DNA of 64,000 nucleotides from DASSUC01 sp035649895 (GTDB lineage Bacteria > Actinomycetota > Actinomycetes > Mycobacteriales > Micromonosporaceae): the NCBI GenBank assembly GCA_035649895.1, contig DASRIS010000181.1, positions 5,893 through 69,892 on the forward strand, read 5' to 3'. A program made the translations under genes and the position numbers. The number at the start of each line of letters is the position of its first letter. Position 1 is the first letter of the stretch. The notes beneath the pieces are model-generated. The model saw only the letters and a program-made list of their open reading frames with translations. It was not told the origin of the DNA and did not search any database. Of this stretch, positions 9,973-18,729 are shown one piece after another.

Positions 9973-9988
9973 TCAGGGACCCGGGCGA
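9886..9988. repeat. Degenerate tandem repeat overlapping the 3' end of purE
   Basis: Six imperfect copies of a 15-18 bp unit related to GGGCCCCAGGGAACC occur in a row; the last copies become GGCCTCAGGGACC. The array extends past the purE stop codon at 9973-9975 and so encodes the final residues (RRPGP) of PurE. Confidence 0.7.
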
Positions 9989-10515
9989 CGGGCTGCCGCC
10001 GCGGCCGGATCCGACGCGGCCAGGACCGGATCCGAGGCGGCCAGCGCGGCGTCCTTCTCCGTCACCAGCCGCGCCAGGCTCTCCTGGAACGCCACGACGC
10101 GCGCTCGCAGCTGCGGGTCTGACGCGGCGAGGATCCGCACCGCGAGCAGGCCCGCGTTGCGGGCGCCCCCGACGGACACCGTCGCCACCGGCACGCCGGC
10201 CGGCATCTGCACGATCGACAGCAACGAGTCCAGCCCGTCCAGGTAGCGCAGCGGCACAGGCACCCCGACCACCGGCAACGGGGTTGCCGAGGCCACCATG
10301 CCGGGCAGGTGAGCCGCGCCACCGGCCCCGGCGATGATGACCCGTAGGCCCCGCTCGGCAGCGGTCGCCGCGTACTCCAGCATGGCGTGCGGGGTGCGGT
10401 GCGCCGACACCACGCGGACCTCGTACGCCACACCGAACTCGGCGAGCGCCTCGGCTGCGGCGCGCATGACCGGCCAGTCCGAGTCGCTTCCCATGATCAC
10501 GCCGACGTCAGGCAC
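9973..10515 (-). CDS. purE: N5-carboxyaminoimidazole ribonucleotide mutase PurE
   Basis: A 180-residue class I PurE, which converts N5-CAIR to CAIR in purine synthesis; the family acts as an octamer. The N-terminal motif GSDSDWPVM and the motif SAHRTP (with the catalytic His) are intact, as is the GGAAHLPGM loop. The core ends near residue 156. The last 24 residues, rich in Ala, Ser, Asp and Pro, are an unusual tail partly derived from a repeat array. The GTG start at 10515 has GGAGGAGG just upstream and lies 19 bp inside the end of purK, so the two genes are translationally coupled. Confidence 0.95.
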   Translation of the reverse strand: MPDVGVIMGSDSDWPVMRAAAEALAEFGVAYEVRVVSAHRTPHAMLEYAATAAERGLRVIIAGAGGAAHLPGMVASATPLPVVGVPVPLRYLDGLDSLLSIVQMPAGVPVATVSVGGARNAGLLAVRILAASDPQLRARVVAFQESLARLVTEKDAALAASDPVLAASDPAAAAARRPGP

Positions 10516-11675
10516 CCGGCCTCCTCCCGCAGCTCGCCCTCCCGGATCCACCGCGCCGCCCGGGCAGCCCGCTCCCGGACCGCCGCGGGGTCGTCGCCGA
10601 GCACGGTCACGTGCCCGATCTTGCGCCCGGGGCGTACCTGCTTGCCGTAGAGGTGCACGCGGGCCCCGGGGTCGGCCGCGAACAGGTGGTGCAGCCGCTC
10701 GTCGATCGGCATGCCGCCCGCGGCGCCGCCGAGGACGTTGGCCATCGCCACCGCGGGGACGGTCGGCGCGGTCGAGCCCAGCGGGTAGTCCAGGACCGCC
10801 CGCAGGTGCTGCTCGAACTGGGACGTGCGGGCCCCCTCGATGGTCCAGTGGCCGGAGTTGTGCGGGCGCATGGCGAGCTCGTTGACGAGGAGGCCGGTCG
10901 CGGTCTGGAACAGCTCGACCGCGAGCAGCCCGACCACGCCGAGCGCCGTGGCGAGGTCGATCGCGAGCCGCTGGGCGGCGACCGCGACGGCCGGCTCCAG
11001 ACCGGGCGCCGGGGCGAGCACCTCGACGCAGATGCCGTCCCGCTGCACCGTCTCCACCACCGGGTACGCCGCCACCTGCCCGAATGGCGAGCGGGCCACC
11101 TGCACCGCCAGCTCCCGCCGCAGCGCCACCCGCTCCTCGGCGATGAGCAGCACGCCACTGTCCAGCACCGGCCCGGCAGAGTCCATATTGGACACTGTCC
11201 ATACTCCGCGCCCGTCGTACCCGCCGCTGACGGCCTTGAGCACGACGGGCCAGGAGGCTGCCGCAGCGAAGCGCACCAGGTCGTCCATTGTGGATATCGG
11301 TGCCCAGCGCGGGACCGGGACGCCGAGCTCGCCCAGCCGCTCCCGCATCAGGCGCTTGTCCTGGGCGAAGCGCAGCGCGTCGGCCGACGGGTGGATGGTC
11401 ACCCCCTCCGCCGCCAGCGCGCGGATGTGCGAGCCCGGCACGTGCTCGTGGTCGAACGTCACCACGTCGCAGCCGGCGGCGAAGGCGCGCAGCGCGGCGA
11501 GGTCGGTGTGATGCCCGATGCGCACGTCCCGGGCCACCAGCGCCGCGCCGTCGTCCGGCTCGGCGGCGAGCACCCGCAGCGACTGGCCAAGGGAGATCGC
11601 CGCCTGGTGCGTCATCCGGGCGAGCTGCCCGCCGCCCACCATGCCGACCACGGGCAGACCGGTACGGGTATCCAT
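10497..11675 (-). CDS. purK: N5-carboxyaminoimidazole ribonucleotide synthase PurK
   Basis: A 392-residue ATP-grasp enzyme that carboxylates AIR with bicarbonate and ATP to give N5-CAIR, the substrate of PurE encoded next to it. The N-terminal nucleotide-binding motif VGMVGGGQLARM, the block FDHEHVPG, the ATP-grasp KAVSGGYDGRGV loop and the metal-binding NELAMRPHNSGHW motif are all present. Length is normal. The ATG at 11675 begins immediately before this core and is divergent from the receiver gene, with 70 bp between the two starts, so the promoters of both must lie in this short gap. The overlap with purE indicates one transcript. Confidence 0.95.
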   Translation of the reverse strand: MDTRTGLPVVGMVGGGQLARMTHQAAISLGQSLRVLAAEPDDGAALVARDVRIGHHTDLAALRAFAAGCDVVTFDHEHVPGSHIRALAAEGVTIHPSADALRFAQDKRLMRERLGELGVPVPRWAPISTMDDLVRFAAAASWPVVLKAVSGGYDGRGVWTVSNMDSAGPVLDSGVLLIAEERVALRRELAVQVARSPFGQVAAYPVVETVQRDGICVEVLAPAPGLEPAVAVAAQRLAIDLATALGVVGLLAVELFQTATGLLVNELAMRPHNSGHWTIEGARTSQFEQHLRAVLDYPLGSTAPTVPAVAMANVLGGAAGGMPIDERLHHLFAADPGARVHLYGKQVRPGRKIGHVTVLGDDPAAVRERAARAARWIREGELREEAGCLTSA

Positions 11676-11745
11676 CGGCCGCCAGCCTATAGTCTGGCCA
11701 CGTGGCTGGACCGCGAACCCGAAAGCCAGCCGCCGGGAGCAACTC

Positions 11746-12435
11746 GTGACAGCTGACGAGGTCATCCGCCTAGTGGCGGCGATCACTGGCCTCCTCGGCG
11801 TCCTCGTCTGGCCAGCATTCGCACTCTTCCTGGTGGTTCGATTTCGTGCCGGGCTGTCGAGTTTCTTCGATAACCTTGGGGAGTTCACCTTCAGGGCTCC
11901 GGGAGTGGAGGCCACCGCGCGGCGTCAGCAGGTGGAGGCTGCAGCCGCGATCGGCGCGGCTATAGCGAAGTCGACGGGCGAGACGCCGGACGCTGAGACG
12001 AGCCTTTCGGAGGTAGCGGAGGCACTGGCCGAAGCGGTCCCTGACGCCCGCGCTCAGCGGCAGTTGCAGGGTCGCCTCGTGCTGTGGGTGGACGACCGCC
12101 CCGACAACAACCGCTACGAGAGACGCGCTCTTGAGGCGCTCGGGATACGGTTCGCGCTTAGCACCTCTACTGATGACGCCCTGGAACAGGTCCGATATCA
12201 GCCGTTCAACTTAATCATTTCTGATATGGGACGTCCCGGTGACCCCCGAGCGGGATTTGCATTACTCGATAAGCTGAGGAATAAAGGGGACCGCACCCCA
12301 TTCATCATCTATGCGGGCTCACGTGCTTCCGAGCACGTCGAGGAGGCCATCCGTCGTGGCGCCATCGGCTGCACCAACTCACCACAGGAGCTGATCGTGA
12401 TGGTGACCCGGGCTCTTGGACCACCAGCCGGTTGA
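11746..12435 (+). CDS. Membrane-anchored single receiver-domain protein
   Basis: A 229-residue protein. One hydrophobic helix spans about residues 7-32, then a short segment with EFTFRAPGVEA and an Ala-rich helix lead to a response-regulator receiver fold from about residue 109. The acidic pair is Asp116-Asp117, the likely phospho-acceptor is Asp160 in NLIISDMGRP, and the switch Thr/Ser position reads Ala190. The usually invariant Lys before Pro is replaced by Asn211 (GCTNSPQE). There is no output domain and no kinase gene nearby. The DNA is clearly less GC-rich than its neighbours, with many A/T third positions around 12,170-12,310, suggesting acquisition. The GTG start follows GGGAG. It converges with the next gene after 32 bp. 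Confidence 0.8.
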   Translation: MTADEVIRLVAAITGLLGVLVWPAFALFLVVRFRAGLSSFFDNLGEFTFRAPGVEATARRQQVEAAAAIGAAIAKSTGETPDAETSLSEVAEALAEAVPDARAQRQLQGRLVLWVDDRPDNNRYERRALEALGIRFALSTSTDDALEQVRYQPFNLIISDMGRPGDPRAGFALLDKLRNKGDRTPFIIYAGSRASEHVEEAIRRGAIGCTNSPQELIVMVTRALGPPAG

Positions 12436-12467
12436 AACCCGAACGGGCCGTCGCCAAGCGCAGTGAG

Positions 12468-14480
12468 CTACCGGCCCAGCACCGTGGCGAGGTTCTCGAC
12501 CGTGGTGGCCGGCCGGTCGCAGACGAAACCACGACAGACGTACGCGGTGGCGAGCCCGCCGACGGCCGGCCGGTCCCGCAGCAGGGGCACGCCCGGCTGG
12601 TCCGGCTCACCGGAGACGACCACCGCACCCGGTGGCGCCAGCCGCCACGCGGCCCGCACCAGCTCGTCGCGGTCCGGGCCGACGACCGCCACCTCGTACG
12701 GGCCGGACAGCAGTGCCTCGCCGACCGCACATGCGTACCCGGTGAACCGGGCATGCTGGGCGGCGAGCGGGGCGACGGTGGCCAGGGCCCGCTCGGCTGC
12801 CTCGCGATGGGCGGTGGACCCGGTGAGCGCGGCGTACGCGGTCAGCGCCGCAGCCATCGACGAGAGGCCAGAAGGTGTGGCGTTGTCGGTCGGGTCGGCC
12901 GGGCGGGCGACCAGCTGCTCCGCGTCGTCCGCGGTGTCGAAGAAGCCCCCCTTGCCGTTGCCGAACCGGTCCAGCGCGGTGCCGAGCAGCTCACCGGCGA
13001 GGTCGAGCCACCGTCCGTCACCGGTGAGCTGGTGTACCGCGCAGAACGCCTCGCTGATGCAGCCGTAGTCCTCGAGTACGCCCGCTGGCTCGCCAACGAC
13101 ACCGTCGCGCGAGACCCGACGCAGCCGGCCGGCCACAACGTGCCGTTCGGCGAGCAGGGTGGCCGCAGCGACCGCGGCCTCGCCGCTGGCCACCTGCCCG
13201 GCCTCCGCGAGAGTGACGTGCTCGGCCAGGGCGGCGTGCTCGGCCAGGGCGGTCACGGCCAGCCCGTTCCACGCCGCCACGACCTTGTCGTCCCGGGCCG
13301 GCTGGGCTCGGCGCCGCCGCGCCTCGAGGAGCCGGTCGCTGACCGCCCGCCACCGCTGCCGCACCTGCGGGTCGGCGGCGTCGATGTCCCGCGCCAGCCG
13401 CAGCACGCTTGTGCCGTGCTCGAACGTCCCGGCCTCGGTCACCCCGAAAAGGTCCGCGGCGAAGGCTCCGTCGGCGTCGCCGAGCACCTCGCGCAGCTGG
13501 GCCGGGGTCCAGGCGTAGGTGGCTCCCTCAACGCCGCCGGTGTCGGCGTCCAGCGCCGAGGCGAAGCCACCCTCGGCGGTGGACAGGTCACGGACCAGGA
13601 AGCGGGCTGTCTCGTCGGCCACCCGGCGCGCCATCCGGTCCCCGGTGAGCCGCCACAGGTGCAGGTAGACACGGAGCAAGAGCGCGTTGTCGTAGAGCAT
13701 CTTCTCGAAGTGCGGGACGGTCCACGTCGCGTCCACGCTGTAGCGGGCGAAGCCGCCGGCCAGCTGGTCGTAGATGCCGCCCCGGGCCATCGCCTCGGCC
13801 GTGTGCCGTGTCGTCTCCAGCGCCCGCTGGTCACCGGTGCGCTGGTGGTGGCGCAGCAGGAAGAGCATGCCCAGGTGCGGCGGGAACTTGGGCGCGCCGC
13901 CGAAGCCGCCGTGCGTCGGGTCGTACTCCCGGGCCATCGACGCGGCCGCGGCGTCGAGGATCTCGGCGGACATCGGGCTGGTGCGGCCGCCCGCGCCGAG
14001 CTGGGCCCCCGCGACCGCCTCGACCACCACCGCGCCCTGGCGCAGCACCGCCTCCCGCTGGTCCCGCCATGCCTCAGAGACCGCCTGCACCAGGCGGACG
14101 AAGTGGGGGCGGGGATAGTACGTCCCACAGTGGAACGGCTGCCCGTCCGGAGTTGCGAAGACCGTCATCGGCCAGCCACCCTGGCCGCTCATCGCCTGCG
14201 TCGCCGCCATGTAGACGGCGTCCACGTCCGGCCGCTCCTCACGGTCCACTTTGATCGCCACGACCCGGTCGTTGACCAGCCGGCCCACCGCCTGGTTCTC
14301 GAACGACTCGTGCGCCATCACGTGGCACCAGTGGCACGCCGCGTAGCCGACGGAGATCAGGACTGGTACGTCCCGCCGGCGCGCCTCGGCGAACGCCTCA
14401 GCGGTCCACGGCCACCAGTCGACCGGGTTGTCCGCGTGCTGGGCTAGGTAGGGGCTGGTGGCACCGGCGAGACGGTTCAC
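12468..14480 (-). CDS. Thioredoxin-fold, glycosidase-like protein (YyaL/SSP411 family)
   Basis: A 670-residue member of the widespread DUF255/YyaL family (bacterial relatives of spermatogenesis-associated protein 20). Residues 1-165 form the thioredoxin-like domain with Cys49 and Cys52 in ACHWCHVM, and the remainder is the alpha/alpha barrel typical of glycan-processing folds, with the conserved GGIYDQLAGGFARYSVD block. Length matches the family. The cellular reaction is not established; a redox or N-acyl-glucosamine-epimerase-like role has been suggested for the family from the folds alone. The ATG at 14480 starts directly with the family motif ATSPYLAQHADNPVDW. It is monocistronic and tail-to-tail with the receiver gene. 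Confidence 0.9.
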   Translation of the reverse strand: MNRLAGATSPYLAQHADNPVDWWPWTAEAFAEARRRDVPVLISVGYAACHWCHVMAHESFENQAVGRLVNDRVVAIKVDREERPDVDAVYMAATQAMSGQGGWPMTVFATPDGQPFHCGTYYPRPHFVRLVQAVSEAWRDQREAVLRQGAVVVEAVAGAQLGAGGRTSPMSAEILDAAAASMAREYDPTHGGFGGAPKFPPHLGMLFLLRHHQRTGDQRALETTRHTAEAMARGGIYDQLAGGFARYSVDATWTVPHFEKMLYDNALLLRVYLHLWRLTGDRMARRVADETARFLVRDLSTAEGGFASALDADTGGVEGATYAWTPAQLREVLGDADGAFAADLFGVTEAGTFEHGTSVLRLARDIDAADPQVRQRWRAVSDRLLEARRRRAQPARDDKVVAAWNGLAVTALAEHAALAEHVTLAEAGQVASGEAAVAAATLLAERHVVAGRLRRVSRDGVVGEPAGVLEDYGCISEAFCAVHQLTGDGRWLDLAGELLGTALDRFGNGKGGFFDTADDAEQLVARPADPTDNATPSGLSSMAAALTAYAALTGSTAHREAAERALATVAPLAAQHARFTGYACAVGEALLSGPYEVAVVGPDRDELVRAAWRLAPPGAVVVSGEPDQPGVPLLRDRPAVGGLATAYVCRGFVCDRPATTVENLATVLGR

Positions 14481-14524
14481 GCGGCCAGCGTATCTACCGG
14501 CCGGTCCGGCCGCCGCCGGACCCG

Positions 14525-17206
14525 TCAGGAGGCGCCGTCGGCGCGCAGCGGGATCACCCGGCCGCCCGCGCCCGCGCCGGCGCGCAGGGCCCGGAGCACG
14601 ACCCCGATCTTCTCCGCGGGCATCGGCGCGAAGAAGTGGAAGCCCTGCGCCGCGGTGCAGCCGAGCTCTGCCAGCGCCGCCCGCTGCTGGGCGGTCTCCA
14701 CGCCCTCGGCGACCACCCGCAGGCCAAGCTCGCGGCCGAGGTCCACAGTGGTGCGTACGATCGCGGCCTCCTCCGGCGAGTCGAACATCTTGGCGACGAA
14801 CGTGCGGTCCACCTTCAGCTCGTCCACTGTGATGCGGGTGAGGAACGTCAGCGACGAGCAGCCGGTGCCGAAGTCGTCGACCGCGAGCTGGACCCCGACC
14901 TCGCGCAGCTCGGCGAGCACCTCGTCGATGACGGCCGACTCGGAGAGCACGACGGTCTCGGTGATCTCCAGGACGAGGCGGCGCGGCGGCACCCGGTGCC
15001 GGCGCAGCAGCTCGGCCACGTCGACGGGCAGCCGCCGGTCGAGGAGGCTACGCGGCGAGATGTTGACGGACACCGGTACGTCAAGGTCGTGGGCGGCCCA
15101 CCCGGACGCCACATCGAGCGCCTTGTCAATCACGTAGAGCGAGAACGGACGGAGCAGCTCGCTGTCCTCGACGGTCCGGATGAACTCGACCGGCCCCAGC
15201 GGGCCGCGCCGCGGGTGCCGCCAGCGCACCAGCGCCTCCACGCCCGTCGCCAGGCCGGAGGTGAGGTCGACGGCCGGCTGCATCACCAGGACGAGCTGGT
15301 CAGAGACGTTCAGCGCCTCGCGCAGCTCGGCGAGGAGCGCCAACCGGTCGGCACTGCCGTCGTCACGGGAGCCTTCGTACCGGCAGACCCGTTCGCCTCC
15401 GCGCTTCGCCTCGTACATCGCGATGTCGGCGCGGCGCAGCAGCTCGGTCATGTCGATGCTGCCGGCCGGGGCAACCGCCACCCCGATCGACGCCTCGACG
15501 GACAGGCTCACGCCACACACCTCGGTCGGCGCGGCCAGCGTCTCCAGCACCTGACGGGCTCGCCGGCGGGCCTGCCGCACCGCGGGGATGCGGTCCCCGA
15601 CCGGGCCTGGCACATCCTCTGGAAGGGCGGTCAGCAGCAGGGCGAACTCGTCGCCACCGAGACGGGCCAGCAGGTCACCCGGCTGGACCAGGGCGCTCAG
15701 CCGCTCCGCGGTGGTGCGCAGCAGCTGGTCACCAGCGGCATGACCCAGTGTGTCATTGACCTCACGGAACCGGTCCAGGTCAAGCAGGAGCAGCCCGGCC
15801 GGAGCGTCCCGGTGGAGCTTACGGAGCAGGTCGTCGCCCCGCTGCAGCAGCGTGCCGCGGTTGGCCAGCCCGGTGAGGGGGTCCTGCGCCGCCTCGCGCG
15901 AGCTACGCTCGCTGATCTCCTGTAGCTCACGAACGGTGGCGGCGTCATGCAGGGCGGCGGCGAGCGCGTCGCTGAAGGCGGAGAAGGCCGACTGGCGCCG
16001 GCCGTCCAGCGCGATGGGCTGGGCGTAGCGCAGGTACAGGTCTCCCACGTGGACCTGGCCGACGATCAGACGCCGGCTGGCCTCGTACCCGTTGTAGTCG
16101 CGGGTTGACAGCGCGTCCCCGATGGTGAGCTCACCCCGGGCGTTGGCCAACAAGCTACGCCTGGCGCCGCCCTCACGGACCAGGAGCAGCTCCGTCTCGT
16201 TCGGGGTGAACAGCTCGCGGGCACCGGACATGCAGGCCCGCACCACGCCGCACTCGTCCAGCTGGTTGAGCGCCCGGGCAGCGGCGGCGAAGGACTGCCA
16301 GAACCGCCGCTCGTCCTCCACCCGCAGCCGGTGCGCGTAGGTCTGCTGCAGCAGCCACAGCCCCGGCGACAGGATCAGCAGCCACAGTGGCTGCCCCAGG
16401 TCGATGAGGAGCACCACGAGCAGGCCGACGAGCACGTTGCCGACGACCATGAGCAGCTTGCTCCGGACCACTGAGGACAGTGCTGTCCAGAAGCTGGAGT
16501 TGCCGTGGGCGGTGAGGGTTGCGGCGAGGAGGGCGGCACCAACCACCGTGTACGCCATCGCGCCCGACGTCAGGGCCAGCGCGACACCGGGCGTGAGATC
16601 GGCCCGGTAGACCGGAGCGACCATGCCGGCTACGCCAGCGGCCGCGGCCGCCGCAAGGGCGAGCAACGCGGCGGCCCGGAACAGGAACGCCGCCGGCTGC
16701 CGGGGTCCGAAGCCCGCGCGGAGCAGCTCGCGGAGCAGGACGCCAGTGCCGACAACCGCGGGCACCCACGCCGCGGGCACCGCGTACAGCACCACGATCA
16801 CCGCGGCCTCGCCCCAGGCGATCGTCGGACGTCCGGACCCGATCCGGACGGTCAGCCGGGCGAGCTGGGCCAGGACGACGGCGGCGACGGCAGCGGCCAG
16901 CCAACCGGTCGGCACCGGCTCCGCCCGGGCGAGCCCGGCAACGACGACCAATGCCCCGAGCACCAGGTACGCAACCGACAGGCGGCGCACCGGGCGCGGC
17001 TCAGCGCTGAGTCCCACCCAGTGGTACAGCCGGCGCACGCCAGCCACCGGGTGGTACAGCCGGCGCACGCCAGCCACCGGGTAGTACAGCCGGCGCACGC
17101 CGGCCAGCCGGTGGAACAGCCGGCGCGCACTGGTCAACGCCGCGTCAGTCCAGCGGCGGCTCGGAGCGGTCGGCCTGGAGTCAGGCCGCTGCGATGGTCC
17201 GCTCAT
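14525..17206 (-). CDS. Membrane GGDEF-EAL protein (cyclic di-GMP turnover)
   Basis: An 893-residue protein. After a basic N-terminus containing three near-identical 10-residue units (VAGVRRLYHP type), about eight membrane helices (residues 70-300) lead to a GAF-like sensing region, a GGDEF domain with intact GGDEF at about residue 517, and an EAL domain with VEALVRW at about 655. Both catalytic signatures are intact, so it may both make and break c-di-GMP. No RxxD inhibitory site is seen at the expected place before GGDEF. The ATG at 17206 overlaps the stop of a 17-codon upstream reading frame as ATGA; a GTG at 17236 is possible but lacks a binding site. Confidence 0.9.
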   Translation of the reverse strand: MSGPSQRPDSRPTAPSRRWTDAALTSARRLFHRLAGVRRLYYPVAGVRRLYHPVAGVRRLYHWVGLSAEPRPVRRLSVAYLVLGALVVVAGLARAEPVPTGWLAAAVAAVVLAQLARLTVRIGSGRPTIAWGEAAVIVVLYAVPAAWVPAVVGTGVLLRELLRAGFGPRQPAAFLFRAAALLALAAAAAAGVAGMVAPVYRADLTPGVALALTSGAMAYTVVGAALLAATLTAHGNSSFWTALSSVVRSKLLMVVGNVLVGLLVVLLIDLGQPLWLLILSPGLWLLQQTYAHRLRVEDERRFWQSFAAAARALNQLDECGVVRACMSGARELFTPNETELLLVREGGARRSLLANARGELTIGDALSTRDYNGYEASRRLIVGQVHVGDLYLRYAQPIALDGRRQSAFSAFSDALAAALHDAATVRELQEISERSSREAAQDPLTGLANRGTLLQRGDDLLRKLHRDAPAGLLLLDLDRFREVNDTLGHAAGDQLLRTTAERLSALVQPGDLLARLGGDEFALLLTALPEDVPGPVGDRIPAVRQARRRARQVLETLAAPTEVCGVSLSVEASIGVAVAPAGSIDMTELLRRADIAMYEAKRGGERVCRYEGSRDDGSADRLALLAELREALNVSDQLVLVMQPAVDLTSGLATGVEALVRWRHPRRGPLGPVEFIRTVEDSELLRPFSLYVIDKALDVASGWAAHDLDVPVSVNISPRSLLDRRLPVDVAELLRRHRVPPRRLVLEITETVVLSESAVIDEVLAELREVGVQLAVDDFGTGCSSLTFLTRITVDELKVDRTFVAKMFDSPEEAAIVRTTVDLGRELGLRVVAEGVETAQQRAALAELGCTAAQGFHFFAPMPAEKIGVVLRALRAGAGAGGRVIPLRADGAS
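17021..17130. repeat. 30 bp tandem repeat inside the GGDEF-EAL gene
   Basis: Two identical 30 bp units (17021-17050 and 17051-17080, each GTGGTACAGCCGGCGCACGC plus CAGCCACCGG), a diverged third (17081-17110) and a partial fourth. The unit length is a multiple of three and encodes a repeated basic-aromatic peptide just before the first membrane helix. Confidence 0.9.
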
Positions 17207-17256
17207 CCGCTCATCCGCTTGCCTTGCGCCTCGCACCCATACGGCCGGGTACGCAT
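17203..17256 (-). CDS. Possible 17-codon upstream ORF coupled to the GGDEF-EAL gene
   Basis: An ATG at 17256, preceded by GGAAGGGAG about ten bases upstream, opens a 17-codon frame (MRTRPYGCEAQGKRMSG). Its TGA overlaps the ATG of the GGDEF-EAL gene as ATGA. The downstream gene itself has no convincing ribosome binding site, so reinitiation from this small frame would explain its translation. The peptide has no recognisable family. Evidence is positional only. Confidence 0.35.
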   Translation of the reverse strand: MRTRPYGCEAQGKRMSG

Positions 17257-17416
17257 CTCGCCGGCGCTCCCTTCCGCCCGTCGTCCCGATCGAAGCCCCC
17301 GGCGGAAGGCTAAGGCAAACGGGATTGTCACAACAGGGGTTGACAGAGCCGTTAGGCGATTGATGGCCCGAGACAGGCGTTTTCCGCGCGTTTCAGTGCT
17401 GTGTGCAACTTGGAAT

Positions 17417-17629
17417 TCACTCCCCGTGGTCGCCATCGTTCCCTTCAGCCGCCGCCTCCGGTCGTTCGGGATCGGGAAAGCGGTCCGGGAGGCGGCGTAG
17501 GCGAGCGTTCATGTTACGGATCAGGAAGATCGTCGCTACAGCCAGTAGCAAGATGATCAGAAGGCCCATCGGGCCGGCGAGGCCGCCCGAGCGCTCGTCG
17601 CCGAACCCCGTGGCAAGCACTGTGGTCAT
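17417..17629 (-). CDS. Small single-span membrane protein downstream of mca
   Basis: A 70-residue protein with one hydrophobic helix (about residues 18-38, GPMGLLIILLLAVATIFLI) followed by a basic stop-transfer stretch (RNMNARLRRLPDRF) and an acidic tail. It starts 4 bp after the stop of mca on the same strand, which implies one transcript and translational coupling. Small membrane proteins of this shape are commonly found directly after mca in actinobacteria. Function unknown; the position suggests a link with thiol detoxification or export of mercapturic acids, which is inference. Confidence 0.7.
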   Translation of the reverse strand: MTTVLATGFGDERSGGLAGPMGLLIILLLAVATIFLIRNMNARLRRLPDRFPDPERPEAAAEGNDGDHGE

Positions 17630-17633
17630 GCGC

Positions 17634-18536
17634 TCACCGTACGCCCGGGCATACGCCTTGTGCCGCTACCGCGCGGACCCCGGCGAACAGGTCGTCCTCC
17701 GGGACCTCGGTGTCCACCATGGACCGGACCAGCTCGTAGTCCTCGGTGGGCCAGGCCTGCCGCTGCACCTCCAGCGGCACCCGGAACCAGAAGCCGTCCG
17801 GGTCGACCTGGGTCGCGTGCGCCCGCAGCGCGTCGTCGCGTACCTGGAAGTAGTCGCCGCAGGGGACGCGCGTGGTGAGCCGGTGGCTCTTGTCGCGGTG
17901 GTTGTCGTCCCAGCCGTCCAGCCACTCCGCGTAGGGCGACTCGAGCCCGGCGGCCAGCATCGCCTCGTGCATCGCGGTCACCCGGGTCTTGGAGAAGCTC
18001 ATGTGGTAGTAGAGCTTCAGCGGCTGCCAGGGCTCGCCGAGCTCCGGGTCCCGCTCCGGGTCGCCGGCCGCGTCAAAAGCGGCCACGCTCACCTTGTGGC
18101 ACATGATGTGGTCCGGGTGCGGGTACCCGCCGTCCTCGTCGTACGTGGTCACCACGTGCGGGCGGAACTCCCGCATGATGCGGACCAGCCGGCTGGCCGC
18201 GGCCTGCACATCCTGCACGGCGAAGCAGTCCGGCGGCAACGGCGGCAGCGGGTCGCCCTCGGGCAGGCCCGAGTCGACGAAGCCGAGCCACTCCTGCCGT
18301 ACCCCGAGGATCTCGCGGGCCAGGTCCATCTCGGCGCGGCGGATCTCGGCCATGTTCTCCCAGACGTCGGGCCGGTCCATCTTGGGGTTGAGCACGCTGC
18401 CCCGCTCGCCCCCGGTGCACGTCACGACGAGCACGTCGACGCCGTGGTCGACGTACCTCGCCATGGTCGCCGCGCCCTTGCTCGACTCGTCGTCCGGGTG
18501 TGCGTGCACCGCCATCAGACGCAGCCGCTCGGTCAC
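17634..18536 (-). CDS. mca: Mycothiol S-conjugate amidase
   Basis: A 300-residue zinc amidase of the LmbE-like (PIG-L) fold that cleaves mycothiol S-conjugates, releasing mercapturic acids for export and GlcN-Ins for recycling. Zinc ligands are visible in the N-terminal HAHPDDES motif (His13, Asp16) and in the YPHPDH motif around residue 145. The closely related MshB deacetylase is less likely, because the length and the long C-terminal part (about residues 200-290, with WPTEDYELVRS) match Mca. The GTG at 18536 is chosen because GGGGAGG lies six bases upstream; the frame extends 30 codons further without a signal. It is divergent from the DUF4307 gene. Confidence 0.93.
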   Translation of the reverse strand: MTERLRLMAVHAHPDDESSKGAATMARYVDHGVDVLVVTCTGGERGSVLNPKMDRPDVWENMAEIRRAEMDLAREILGVRQEWLGFVDSGLPEGDPLPPLPPDCFAVQDVQAAASRLVRIMREFRPHVVTTYDEDGGYPHPDHIMCHKVSVAAFDAAGDPERDPELGEPWQPLKLYYHMSFSKTRVTAMHEAMLAAGLESPYAEWLDGWDDNHRDKSHRLTTRVPCGDYFQVRDDALRAHATQVDPDGFWFRVPLEVQRQAWPTEDYELVRSMVDTEVPEDDLFAGVRAVAAQGVCPGVR

Positions 18537-18595
18537 CCTTGCCTCCCCGCCATTGTCTTCCACCACCGTCTGTCTCCCACCCACCACCGGCACCT

Positions 18596-18640
18596 CGCCG
18601 ACAGGCCCAGAAGCACTCGCCGACAAGGCCCAGAAGCACT
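18596..18640. repeat. 22-23 bp direct repeat in mca/DUF4307 divergent spacer
   Basis: CGCCGACAGGCCCAGAAGCA plus CT (18596-18617) is followed at once by a copy with one extra A (18618-18640). It sits between the two divergent starts, in the region that must contain both promoters, and could be a duplicated regulator site or simple slippage. Confidence 0.7.
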
Positions 18641-18729
18641 GGATGCGCCCGGTGCGGGCGCCCCTCGTACGCTGGGAGCCGGTCTATTCTGGCCGACCCG
18701 GCCGACAAGAACCGACGAGGACCTTCCTA

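Noticed and set aside
9617..10246. Long plus-strand frame opposite the purE end
   Set aside because: It is antisense to purE, has low-complexity Pro/Gly repeats from the tandem array, and no start signal.
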